Shown here: piece after piece, positions 14,557 through 20,469 of the stretch | Position numbering within the stretch: the stretch's first letter is position 1 | Layout of the letters: each line of letters begins with the position of its first letter | DNA from: a virus | DNA length: 22,818 nt | Strand: one strand, 5' to 3' | Virus record (IMG/VR): IMGVR_UViG_3300020129_000442 | Span: 1 to 22,818 of that record | Made by a program: the position numbers and the translations under genes | Notes under the pieces: generated by a model | The model's input: only the letters and a program-made list of their open reading frames with translations | Told to the model about the DNA's origin: nothing | Databases searched by the model: none

Positions 14557-16620
14557 CTAACTCACCTCCCTGCGGGCCAGCGCCGAGCGCAGGTCAGCCG
14601 GGTCAAGGCGCGGAACGTTGCCCGTGTTCGTCCACCGCACGTCCTCGGCGTCGAGCCGGGCGGCCAGCTCCTTGCCGGTCAGCTGCCGGTACTCGCCCCA
14701 CGACGGCGCCAGCTTCCGCAGCCGCGCCGGGAGGTCCGCCAGGCGAACCGGCTCGCCGTCATCCCTGGTCACCTCGGCCAGGTCCGCCAGCAGGTCCCGC
14801 TGCTCGATCATCGGCAGGCCGCTGCCGGGCAGCTCCCGGCCCTTGCGCGCCATCTCCGCCAGCGCCCGGTTCACCAGCGGCGTCACCTGGTCGTCGTCGC
14901 TGCGCACGTTCAGCCGGTGCACCTGCACCATCTCCGACCGCTCGCCGGAGAAGCCCTTGCACAGGGCCGTCCCGCGGTCCACTCCCGGGATGAGCTCCGT
15001 CGCCCGGTGCCCGGCCCGGTACGCGCCCTGGCCGAGCAGCGCGTCATTCGCCACGTGGTCGCCGACGGCGTGCGCGATGCCCACCGTGCAGTTCCGCGTC
15101 ACGTCCCGCGGCATGGAGTCCTTCGTCGGGGCCTGCGTGGAGACCATCACGTGCACGGCGCGCTTGCGGTCCAGCCTGACCACGTCGCACAGCAGCCCCG
15201 AGATTTCCTTGCCGTGCCTGTGGTGCTGGATCGCGACGTGGGCCTCCTCTAGCAGCCAGAAGACCGGGTGCAGGCCCACCCCGGCGTGCGCGAGCTCGCG
15301 GGTGACCTCCTGCTGCTCGTGGTCGATGAGCAGCTGGCCGCGCCGCTGGATCTCGTCCTTCAGCTCCTCCAGCTCGCGCAGGATGCGCTCCATGTGCTCG
15401 TCCTCGGCGCCCATGACGTAGCGGGAGCAGCGCCGCTTGAACGGCTCGAAGTCAAAGTTGGTGTCCGGGACGAATATCCGCAGCTCAGTGATGATGTCCA
15501 GCGCGTACCCGGCCGCCACGATGCGGGCGCTGTTGCTCTTGCCCTGCTCCGGGGCGCCGCCGCAGATGCTGTTGCGGCCGATGGCCGGGAAGCGCACCGG
15601 GTCGCCGCGCAGCGTCCGCCCGAACGGCAGGCCGCGGAACACGTCGGTGAAGCCGCCCTCGGCCAGCGGGTACGGCCCGGCGCCCTCAGCCAGCGCGCCC
15701 TTGTCGGCCACCCACAGCTTCAGGTGGGACGCGTCGGCGCCGGTTGACGGCCACACCTCGGTAGGCAGCCGGTACAGGCCTGAGGCCAGCTTGGCGCGGC
15801 GCCTGGCCACCTCCTCCGCGGTGACTCCCTTCGGCAGCCGCACCTCGGCGTACGTGCCGCGGCCCTCCTGCCGGGGCGGCACGATGTAGGGCATCGGCAG
15901 GCCGTCCTTGAGGTAGTCGGCGATCAGCTTCAGGCCGAGCACCGCCAGGGCCTGCGTGACGGCCCGCTCGTCTATGCTGATGTCGGCGTCGGAGTCGGCC
16001 GAGACGGCCGTCCACGACGGCGCCATGCTGCCGCCGGTCCGGCCCAGCTGCCACAGCCCGGCCACGACGGCCAGCGGGGCGGCGAACGTGGCCACCGTCA
16101 GCGCCACTGAGACGACCTCGGCGACCAGGGCGATGGCGTGCGCCGCCCAGGCGTACGGGGTGACGACGTCGAGCAGGTCGTGATGGTCGAACGCCAGCGC
16201 CAGCCCGAGCAGGCCCGGGGCGACGGCCGAGCAGGCGAGGACGGCCAGGCCGCCCTTGATGATGACCGGGATCAGCTCGACGAGCGCCCGGCGCCGCTCA
16301 TGGCGCTGCTTGCGCTCCAGCTCGGCGTGCTGCTGCCAGGCCAGCATCGCCTCATGGTTGCCCTGCGCCTCCAGCGCCCGCAGCGTCCGCTCGTGCCGGG
16401 TGCGCCGGTGGCGCCAGCGGCGCCAGGCGACGACCGCCCCGGCCGCCACATAGCCGGCGTGGCGCAAAGCGGCTGGAACTGTCCGGGATCGTCCAGGATC
16501 GTCTAGCCGGGCGGCGGCCACCCCGGTCGCCGTGGCCGCCGCCTCGTCTACCACCTCGCCGTCCAGCACCAGCGGCTCAACCGCGGCGGCCGGGACGGCG
16601 GGCAGGTTCGTCTCAGGCAC
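14557..16620 (-). CDS. FtsK/SpoIIIE-type (TraB-like) DNA translocase
   Basis: 687 residues. Residues 1-110 are cytoplasmic with a basic Arg/Trp stretch. Membrane helices follow at about 119-144 and 157-190. The motor domain has Walker A GGAPEQGKSNSARI (G355-K361-S362) and Walker B 'VFWLLEEAH' (453-461), with a sensor-like 'HVMVSTQAPTKDSMPRDV'. The C-terminal 60 residues ('LTGKELAARLDAEDVRWTNT') may be a winged-helix DNA-reading domain. TraB proteins of Streptomyces plasmids and integrative elements share this plan and move double-stranded DNA between hyphae. The start overlaps the DUF2637 gene by 8 bp. In a phage, alternative roles are plasmid-like spread, partition or packaging help. Host FtsK is excluded by size and context. 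Confidence 0.85.
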   Translation of the reverse strand: MPETNLPAVPAAAVEPLVLDGEVVDEAAATATGVAAARLDDPGRSRTVPAALRHAGYVAAGAVVAWRRWRHRRTRHERTLRALEAQGNHEAMLAWQQHAELERKQRHERRRALVELIPVIIKGGLAVLACSAVAPGLLGLALAFDHHDLLDVVTPYAWAAHAIALVAEVVSVALTVATFAAPLAVVAGLWQLGRTGGSMAPSWTAVSADSDADISIDERAVTQALAVLGLKLIADYLKDGLPMPYIVPPRQEGRGTYAEVRLPKGVTAEEVARRRAKLASGLYRLPTEVWPSTGADASHLKLWVADKGALAEGAGPYPLAEGGFTDVFRGLPFGRTLRGDPVRFPAIGRNSICGGAPEQGKSNSARIVAAGYALDIITELRIFVPDTNFDFEPFKRRCSRYVMGAEDEHMERILRELEELKDEIQRRGQLLIDHEQQEVTRELAHAGVGLHPVFWLLEEAHVAIQHHRHGKEISGLLCDVVRLDRKRAVHVMVSTQAPTKDSMPRDVTRNCTVGIAHAVGDHVANDALLGQGAYRAGHRATELIPGVDRGTALCKGFSGERSEMVQVHRLNVRSDDDQVTPLVNRALAEMARKGRELPGSGLPMIEQRDLLADLAEVTRDDGEPVRLADLPARLRKLAPSWGEYRQLTGKELAARLDAEDVRWTNTGNVPRLDPADLRSALARREVS

Positions 16621-17335
16621 CCGGCGCGCTCCCGTTCAGCGACGGCTCCGCAACCGGCTCCGCCAGCGCCTGGCGGACCTTATGACGGGTCACGCCGAAC
16701 CGGTCGGCGAGCGCCTCTTCCCCGTACTGCTCGCCCTCGTCCCGCAGCCGCACGCGGGCCAGCGGGAGCGCCTCCGCCAGCGACGCCGGCGGCGGCGGGC
16801 ACGAGCAGTTGAGCGCCGGTTGAGGATCCTCCCCGCGCGCCACCCTGCGCACCTCGCCCAGCAGCCAGAACGCCACGGCGGACATGAGCACGACGGCCAC
16901 GCCGGACGACGCCGACACGGCCGGGCCGAGCCAGGCGACGCGGACGTCGGAGTAGTAGTTCGCGGCGATCGTCGCCGCTATGCCGGCCAGCATCACGCCT
17001 CCCGGTTGCCATAGCCGGCGCAGCCCGCGGACGCCGTACATCGCGGCCCACAGCAGCGCCGCCCCGGCGACGAAGATCATGCCGTCGAGGGTGAAGGGAA
17101 CCAGCGCGGCGACCCAGCGCACTTGCCCGTTGGCGCGGGCGAGGACGTACTCGTGCTCGTAGCTGACGGCGGAGGTGATGCACATCCCGGCGCCGACTAC
17201 GGAGAAGATGACGGCGAGGAAGACTTGCTCGGCCGGCCAGCGGCGCGGCGCCCGGTCGGCGCGGTTGCGCGGCGGTTGCGCGGCGGCTGACGGCTGACTA
17301 CTTCCGGCGCTGGCGACACTGCCGTTAAGGTTCAT
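16613..17335 (-). CDS. DUF2637 membrane protein (plasmid spread type)
   Basis: 240 residues from ATG 17335 with GAGG a few bases upstream; an upstream extension to 17485 lacks a comparable site. A disordered, Arg/Pro-rich N-terminus (1-35) is followed by four likely membrane helices (about 36-57, 75-97, 112-126, 137-160). A cytoplasmic tail carries an HTH-like segment 'EEALADRFGVTRHKVRQALA' (206-225). DUF2637 proteins are typically encoded beside FtsK/TraB-like genes in actinobacterial plasmids and integrative elements, where they are thought to help intermycelial spread. The gene is co-directional and overlaps its FtsK-like partner. The tail helix could bind DNA or contact the pump. Confidence 0.75.
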   Translation of the reverse strand: MNLNGSVASAGSSQPSAAAQPPRNRADRAPRRWPAEQVFLAVIFSVVGAGMCITSAVSYEHEYVLARANGQVRWVAALVPFTLDGMIFVAGAALLWAAMYGVRGLRRLWQPGGVMLAGIAATIAANYYSDVRVAWLGPAVSASSGVAVVLMSAVAFWLLGEVRRVARGEDPQPALNCSCPPPPASLAEALPLARVRLRDEGEQYGEEALADRFGVTRHKVRQALAEPVAEPSLNGSAPGA

Positions 17336-17432
17336 TCGGGCCTCAGTCCTTGGTAGCTCAAGGGGTGGGGTGGGCCGGTTCCGACCGGTCCCGGGCCGGG
17401 TGGCTGTTGACGCAGCCGCCTGGCCCGCTTCT

Positions 17433-17462
17433 GTTATATGGGGGCAGACTACATCCTGTCTC
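17433..17462 (-). promoter_or_regulatory. Candidate leftward promoter for the DUF2637-FtsK operon
   Basis: On the reverse strand GAGACA (17457-17462) and TATAAC (17433-17438) are separated by 18 bp; the -10 matches TATAAT in five of six bases. It lies about 100 bp upstream of the DUF2637 start, in the divergent gap with the GntR gene. Confidence 0.45.
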
Positions 17463-17470
17463 CATACAGC

Positions 17471-17498
17471 ACCAGGCAGGATCATGCAGGACCAGGCA
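17471..17498. repeat. ACCAGGCA direct repeats, two helical turns apart
   Basis: ACCAGGCA occurs at 17471-17478 and 17491-17498, start to start 20 bp, between the leftward promoter candidate and the GntR gene. The spacing places both copies on one DNA face, as expected for a regulator site. Binding by the adjacent GntR protein is inference. Confidence 0.4.
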
Positions 17499-17522
17499 TA
17501 CGCGAGCGTTTAGAGTGGTCAC

Positions 17523-17828
17523 GTGCTGTCTACGGTGATCACCATGACTGAAGAGGACGGGCAGGCACCGGAGGATGACCAGGCCCCGATCGTCCCGCGC
17601 GGCTACGACCTCGCCTATGAGGTGGTCGCCAGGCGGCTGGAGAGGCGCATCAAGGCGGGAGAGTGGGGCTATCACATGCCGCTGCCGTCCGAGCCGGCGC
17701 TGTCGGAGTGGTACGGCGTCTCGCGGACGACGATCCGGTCAGCGGCCCGGCTGCTGGAGGAACGGGGACTGGTGGAGGTCATCAGCGGCCGCGGCACGTA
17801 CGTCGCGTGGCGCCCGGATGCCAGCTAG
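17523..17828 (+). CDS. Small GntR-family transcriptional regulator (KorSA-like)
   Basis: 101 residues from GTG 17523, or 94 from ATG 17544. A TAGAGT -10-like box at 17511-17516 would place the transcript start at or near the GTG, allowing leaderless translation. After an acidic N-terminus comes the whole GntR winged helix: 'AYEVVARRLERRIKAGEWGY', 'MPLPSEPALSEWYGVSRTTI' and 'RSAARLLEERGLVEVISGRG'. The protein stops right after the wing, with no effector domain. Such short GntR proteins control transfer genes in Streptomyces plasmids and integrative elements (KorSA type), and here it is divergent from the TraB/DUF2637 pair. A palindrome GGTGATCACC (17534-17543) inside its 5' end may serve in self-control. 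Confidence 0.85.
   Translation: MLSTVITMTEEDGQAPEDDQAPIVPRGYDLAYEVVARRLERRIKAGEWGYHMPLPSEPALSEWYGVSRTTIRSAARLLEERGLVEVISGRGTYVAWRPDAS
17534..17543. promoter_or_regulatory. Perfect palindrome GGTGATCACC at the GntR start
   Basis: A 10-bp perfect palindrome directly before the internal ATG (17544) of the GntR gene. It could be a self-repression site; GntR proteins bind short palindromes. Chance cannot be excluded. Confidence 0.35.
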
Positions 17829-17848
17829 CGCGCCAGCCCACACGTCGG

Positions 17849-17862
17849 ACGTTCGCGAACGT
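17849..17862. promoter_or_regulatory. Operator-like palindrome ACGTTCGCGAACGT
   Basis: A perfect 14-bp palindrome 21 bp after the GntR stop codon. Its core recurs near 17915, 18641, 20985 and 21056, at promoters on both sides of the att site. Probably bound by an element-encoded repressor, with the XRE protein the best candidate. The gap 17829-17945 contains no gene; it holds this palindrome, the arm-like repeat at 17880-17889 and a promoter-like site. Confidence 0.6.
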
Positions 17863-17914
17863 CTTGGGTCGGTTTTCCGTTCGGGAAACGGGCCGTCAGG
17901 AGCGTGGTACCATG

Positions 17915-17936
17915 TACGCGAACGTCTGCGTACTAT
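17915..17936 (+). promoter_or_regulatory. Operator-promoter pointing into the att site
   Basis: TACGCGAACGT (17915-17925) is followed by a TACTAT -10-like box (17931-17936). The 19-mer 17918-17936 matches the excisionase promoter region 21052-21070 in 16 of 19 positions. The -35 is weak. A transcript from here would cross the tRNA fragment and meet the hairpin terminator. Confidence 0.45.
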
Positions 17937-17945
17937 GCGTACGTA

Positions 17946-17993
17946 GCACTCGTAATGCGTAGGTCATCGGTTCGATTCCGATAGGCGGCTCCA
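17946..17993 (+). other. attP-type core: 3' part of a tRNA-Thr(CGU) gene
   Basis: The segment holds anticodon loop CTCGTAA (17949-17955, anticodon CGT), a complete T-arm (ATCGG / TTCGATT / CCGAT, 17966-17982), 3' acceptor strand AGGCGGC (17983-17989), discriminator T and CCA. Nothing upstream supplies the 5' acceptor strand (GCCGCCT expected) or a D-arm, so this is not a functional tRNA gene. It is the identity segment by which an integrating element restores the host tRNA. Phage-type genes and shared operators flank both sides, so an attP state is favoured over a chromosomal attR. Confidence 0.8.
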
Positions 17994-17998
17994 GGCCA

Positions 17999-18031
17999 GG
18001 GCCGGTTTCCCGAAACCGGCCCTTTGTATTT
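17999..18031 (+). terminator. Rho-independent terminator after the tRNA fragment
   Basis: GGGCCGGTTTC pairs with GAAACCGGCCC (17999-18009 with 18012-18022; tight centre, about 10 effective pairs), followed by TTTGTATTT. It would stop tRNA transcription in the integrated state and insulate the downstream gene in the attP state. Confidence 0.85.
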
Positions 18032-18073
18032 GCCAGCCACGGTGCCAGCCAAGAGGGTCAGAAAGGGCGCGTC

Positions 18074-18628
18074 ATGGCGAGCGTTTATGACACATGGCAC
18101 CAGGCGAAGGTGAACGGCGCGGAAGTCTGCAAAGACCACGGCCAGGTGCCGTCCGCCCGGCATGGCAGCGGCAAGCGCTGGCAGGTCCGCTGGCGCGACG
18201 GCGGCCATCAGCGGAACGCGAAATTCGACAAGCGCGCCGACGCCGAGCGCCACCTTAAGCAGCTCGGCGGAGCGTGGTGCATCGTGCCCAAGTGCGACAG
18301 CTCCGCGGCAACAGAGCCGCCCGTCCTGCTGTGCGCCGATCACCGGGACCTGCTGCTGGCCCAGCTCGGGCGCAAGCGCCCGAGCGTGCATGACCCACTC
18401 GTCTACTTCATCCGGAACGGGACGCGCATCAAGATCGGATGGACGACCAACCTAAAGGCGCGCCTGTCATCGCTGGCGCTTCCCGCGACCGCAGTGGCGC
18501 TGACGGTGGCCGGCGGCCCGGAGCAGGAGGCGATCCTGCATCAGCGGTTCGCTCGTGCCCGGGTCGGCCGCACGGAGTGGTTTGAGGCGGCTCCTGAGAT
18601 AGAGGCATTCATCGTCTCCCGCACCTAA
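18074..18628 (+). CDS. Integrase-type N-terminal domain fused to T5orf172/GIY-YIG domain
   Basis: 184 residues from ATG 18074 with GAAAGGG six bases upstream. Residues 1-65 ('MASVYDTWHQ', 'CKDHGQVPSARHGSGKRWQV', 'RWRDGGHQRNAKFDKRADAE') match the N-terminal arm-binding part of pSAM2-type tyrosine integrases. A zinc-like cluster follows (C69, C74, C87, H90). Instead of a catalytic recombinase domain, residues 107-180 form a T5orf172 domain: 'VYFIRNGTRIKIGWTTNLKA' then 'QEAILHQRFARARVGRTEWF', with Y111, K120-IG, R130, E152, H156. This family is a GIY-YIG relative, presumably a nuclease. The gene occupies the place next to att where integrases usually start. It may bind att DNA and nick it, or act in exclusion; the role is unknown. 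Confidence 0.75.
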   Translation: MASVYDTWHQAKVNGAEVCKDHGQVPSARHGSGKRWQVRWRDGGHQRNAKFDKRADAERHLKQLGGAWCIVPKCDSSAATEPPVLLCADHRDLLLAQLGRKRPSVHDPLVYFIRNGTRIKIGWTTNLKARLSSLALPATAVALTVAGGPEQEAILHQRFARARVGRTEWFEAAPEIEAFIVSRT

Positions 18629-18640
18629 GGGAATCCGTGT

Positions 18641-18668
18641 ACGTCCGCGTAATCCGTCGCAGTACACT
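18641..18668 (+). promoter_or_regulatory. Operator-like site and -10 box upstream of the MmpS-like gene
   Basis: ACGTCCGCGTA (18641-18651) differs by one base from the operator at 21056-21066. A TACACT -10-like box (18663-18668) follows. The -35 region is weak. A leaderless ATG at 18678 is possible, but the better ribosome site favours 18717. Confidence 0.45.
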
Positions 18669-18716
18669 CCGCGTCATATGAGCGTTACGGACAACGCCAG
18701 ACAAGGGGAACAGATC

Positions 18717-19163
18717 ATGGCCGGCAGGCAGCCTCAGCAACCCTCGCCCCAGCAGCGGCCCCCGGCGGTGCAGCCCCGTCGCCGCCGGGGCGCAGTCATC
18801 CTCGGCATAGGCGCCGTCATCTGCGCCGCCATCGTCGCCGCCGCGATAGCGCATGACCGCAGCCAGCAGCCAGCATCCACGGTCACGTTCGTGACCACCG
18901 GCTCGCCTGCCGACGTCACCTGGGGCGATGCCGGCAGCAGCGCCAAGGGCGCCGTCCCGATGCGCGAGACGATCCCCATCGGCAACCCGCTGTACTACTC
19001 CCTCAACGTCCAGCTCAACGGCGACGGCAGCGCCTCCTGCCAGATCCTCATCGGCGGCACGGTCATCTCGCAGGCCACCGCCACCGGCGGCTACACCATC
19101 GCCAGGTGCCAGGTCAGCAAGGACGCCTCCGGCCAGTGGCGGGACGACACCAGCGGCGGTTAG
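18717..19163 (+). CDS. MmpS-like single-pass membrane protein
   Basis: 148 residues from ATG 18717, chosen because AAGGGG lies just upstream; ATG 18678 is a longer in-frame alternative. A Gln/Pro/Arg-rich cytoplasmic N-terminus is followed by one membrane helix ('GAVILGIGAVICAAIVAAAI', about residues 25-45). The extracytoplasmic beta domain reads 'STVTFVTTGSPADVTWGDAG', 'PLYYSLNVQLNGDGSASCQI' and 'GGYTIARCQVSKDASGQW'. Strand pattern and Cys pair fit the MmpS family, known in mycobacteria as partners of MmpL exporters. Mobile elements of actinobacteria often carry stand-alone versions. No MmpL gene is present here, so a cell-surface or exclusion role is possible. It converges on the integrase. 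Confidence 0.7.
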   Translation: MAGRQPQQPSPQQRPPAVQPRRRRGAVILGIGAVICAAIVAAAIAHDRSQQPASTVTFVTTGSPADVTWGDAGSSAKGAVPMRETIPIGNPLYYSLNVQLNGDGSASCQILIGGTVISQATATGGYTIARCQVSKDASGQWRDDTSGG

Positions 19164-19169
19164 CCGCCG
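19154..19169. terminator. Hairpin CGGCGG-TTAG-CCGCCG at convergent stops
   Basis: A perfect 6-bp GC stem with loop TTAG. The loop holds the TAG of the MmpS-like gene on one strand and the TAA of the integrase on the other. No U-tract is present, so it may only weakly terminate, but it works symmetrically for both convergent transcripts. Confidence 0.5.
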
Positions 19170-20296
19170 AACCGCGCGTCCAGCCGGGACACTACCCGCG
19201 CGTGCATCACCGGCCGCACGTGCGTGTAGATCTCGGCCATCGCCGCCGTCGACCAGCCCATCAGGTCCTGGACCACGCGCGGGTCCTCCCCCGCCTCCAG
19301 CTGCTCCGTCGCGTAGGCGTGCCGCAGGTCATGCACCCGGTAGCGCGGCAGCCCGGCCGACGCCAGCAGGTCCTGCCAGTCCTGCCAGTCATCCCGCGAG
19401 TGCACCGGCTCCCCGTTCGGCCGGGTGAACACCAGCCCGCGGATATCGGCTACCGGCTGCCGCTCGAAGTGCGCCGCCAGCGCCCGCGCGCCGATCGCGG
19501 GCAGGGGCACGGTACGGCGGGACTTCCGCGACTTCGGGTCCTTCCACACCCACTCCCCGGCGATCCGGGACTGCGGCTTGCGCACCGTCACCGACGCGGG
19601 AGCCGCCAGCCGCACGTCTGTGCGGCGCATGCCGAGCGCCTCGCCCTGCCGCAGGCCCGTCGTGATCGCCAGCACCCACCGCGCCCCATTCGGCCACGCC
19701 TCGCACGCCGCGAGCACCATGTCCAGCTCGGCCGCCGACGGCGGCTCGGGCAGCTGCCGCTCCGCGCGCGGCGGCGTGACGATGCTGGCCGGGTTGTACG
19801 GCATCCGCTTGCGGCGCACCGCCTCATTCAGGCAGCTGGACAGTATGCGGTGCGCCGTGACGATCGTGGACGGCGAGATCGTGCCGCCGCGCCGCGAGGG
19901 CCGCTCCAGCATCGCCGCGTGCCAGTCCTCGATATCCTCCGCGGACAGCTCCGCCAGCGGCACCCGCTGGAAAAACGGGGCGATGTAGTCCTCGCATTTC
20001 TGCCGGTACGACCGGTACCAGGTGTTCGGGTCAACCTTCGCCCTGGCTGTGTTGTGACACCAGTGCAGCACCCATTCCGACACGGTCGGCTGCCGCCCGC
20101 GGGGCAGCGTGAAGCCGTCCCGGCGGCGGCCAAGGAACGCGGCCCGCTTCTCCAGCGCGGCATCCGGCGTCGGGCCGGTGAACTCCCGCCGGTCCCGCTT
20201 CCCGCCCTTCCATCCCAGGTCGGCGACCGCCACCCACTGGTTACGGGACGTCCGGTGGTAGAGGCTCCCCTCGCCGTGCTGCCTCCGCCCTGGCAC
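19160..20296 (-). CDS. int: Tyrosine recombinase/phage integrase
   Basis: 378 residues from GTG 20296 with GGGAGGAAG six bases upstream. The N-terminus ('GEGSLYHRTSRNQWVAVADL') fits an AP2-like arm-binding domain. A SAM-like core-binding domain spans about 68-165 ('TVSEWVLHWCHN'). The catalytic domain is complete: R216 in 'TTGLRQGEALGMR', a Lys in 'KDPKSRKSRRTVPLP' near 254, H322-x-x-R325 in 'VHDLRHAYAT', W348 in 'GWSTAAM' and the nucleophile Y357 in 'AEIYTHV'. It catalyses site-specific recombination, very probably at the tRNA-Thr segment about 1.2 kb away. The MmpS-like gene and the T5orf172 fusion gene lie between int and att, an unusual spacing. It overlaps the small membrane gene by 56 bp. 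Confidence 0.95.
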   Translation of the reverse strand: MPGRRQHGEGSLYHRTSRNQWVAVADLGWKGGKRDRREFTGPTPDAALEKRAAFLGRRRDGFTLPRGRQPTVSEWVLHWCHNTARAKVDPNTWYRSYRQKCEDYIAPFFQRVPLAELSAEDIEDWHAAMLERPSRRGGTISPSTIVTAHRILSSCLNEAVRRKRMPYNPASIVTPPRAERQLPEPPSAAELDMVLAACEAWPNGARWVLAITTGLRQGEALGMRRTDVRLAAPASVTVRKPQSRIAGEWVWKDPKSRKSRRTVPLPAIGARALAAHFERQPVADIRGLVFTRPNGEPVHSRDDWQDWQDLLASAGLPRYRVHDLRHAYATEQLEAGEDPRVVQDLMGWSTAAMAEIYTHVRPVMHARVVSRLDARFGG

Positions 20297-20408
20297 CCTG
20301 CTTCCTCCCGATCATGCGCCCGGCCCGGTAACTGGCCCGGACCGGCTCGACTCCCCATCTCAGGTAGGCGCCGGCGACGACTATGGCCCCGGCCCAAAAG
20401 AACTTCAC
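20241..20408 (-). CDS. Tiny membrane protein upstream of the integrase
   Basis: 55 residues if started at GTG 20408, which has GGAGGAG upstream; an ATG at 20432 would add 8 residues. The product reads MKFFWAGAIVVAGAYLRWGV, a membrane helix followed by a basic stretch 'RASYRAGRMIGRKQGARAEA' and a short acidic/proline end. The 56-bp overlap with int suggests coupled expression. Small membrane proteins next to integrases are common in actinobacterial elements, and their role is unclear. No family name recognised. Confidence 0.55.
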   Translation of the reverse strand: MKFFWAGAIVVAGAYLRWGVEPVRASYRAGRMIGRKQGARAEAARRGEPLPPDVP

Positions 20409-20469
20409 CCCTGTTGTCTCCTCCCCTGGCATACAGCGCCAGACAAGGAGAACATACGCTCCTAAGTCA

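Larger units (their letters stand above)
17880..18014. repeat. 10-bp inverted repeat flanking the att core (arm-site candidates)
   Basis: TTCGGGAAAC at 17880-17889 is the exact reverse complement of GTTTCCCGAA at 18005-18014. The two flank the tRNA-like core. The right copy lies within the terminator stem. Tyrosine integrases use arm-type repeats around the core. TGCCAGCCA is also directly repeated at 18031-18039 and 18043-18051. Confidence 0.4.

Noticed and set aside
17912-17962. Mini open frame MYANVCVLCVRSTRNA starting at 17912
   Set aside because: It runs through the operator and into the tRNA anticodon arm and has no ribosome site; coding is unlikely.
17918-17993. Complete tRNA gene
   Set aside because: The 5' acceptor strand complementary to AGGCGGC and the D-arm are missing; only the 3' part is tRNA-like.
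17933-18391. Reverse open frame across the tRNA fragment ending 'YRNRTDDLRIT'
   Set aside because: This peptide is a known type of artefact from reading tRNA sequence backwards. The region is covered by the att core, a terminator and the forward fusion gene.
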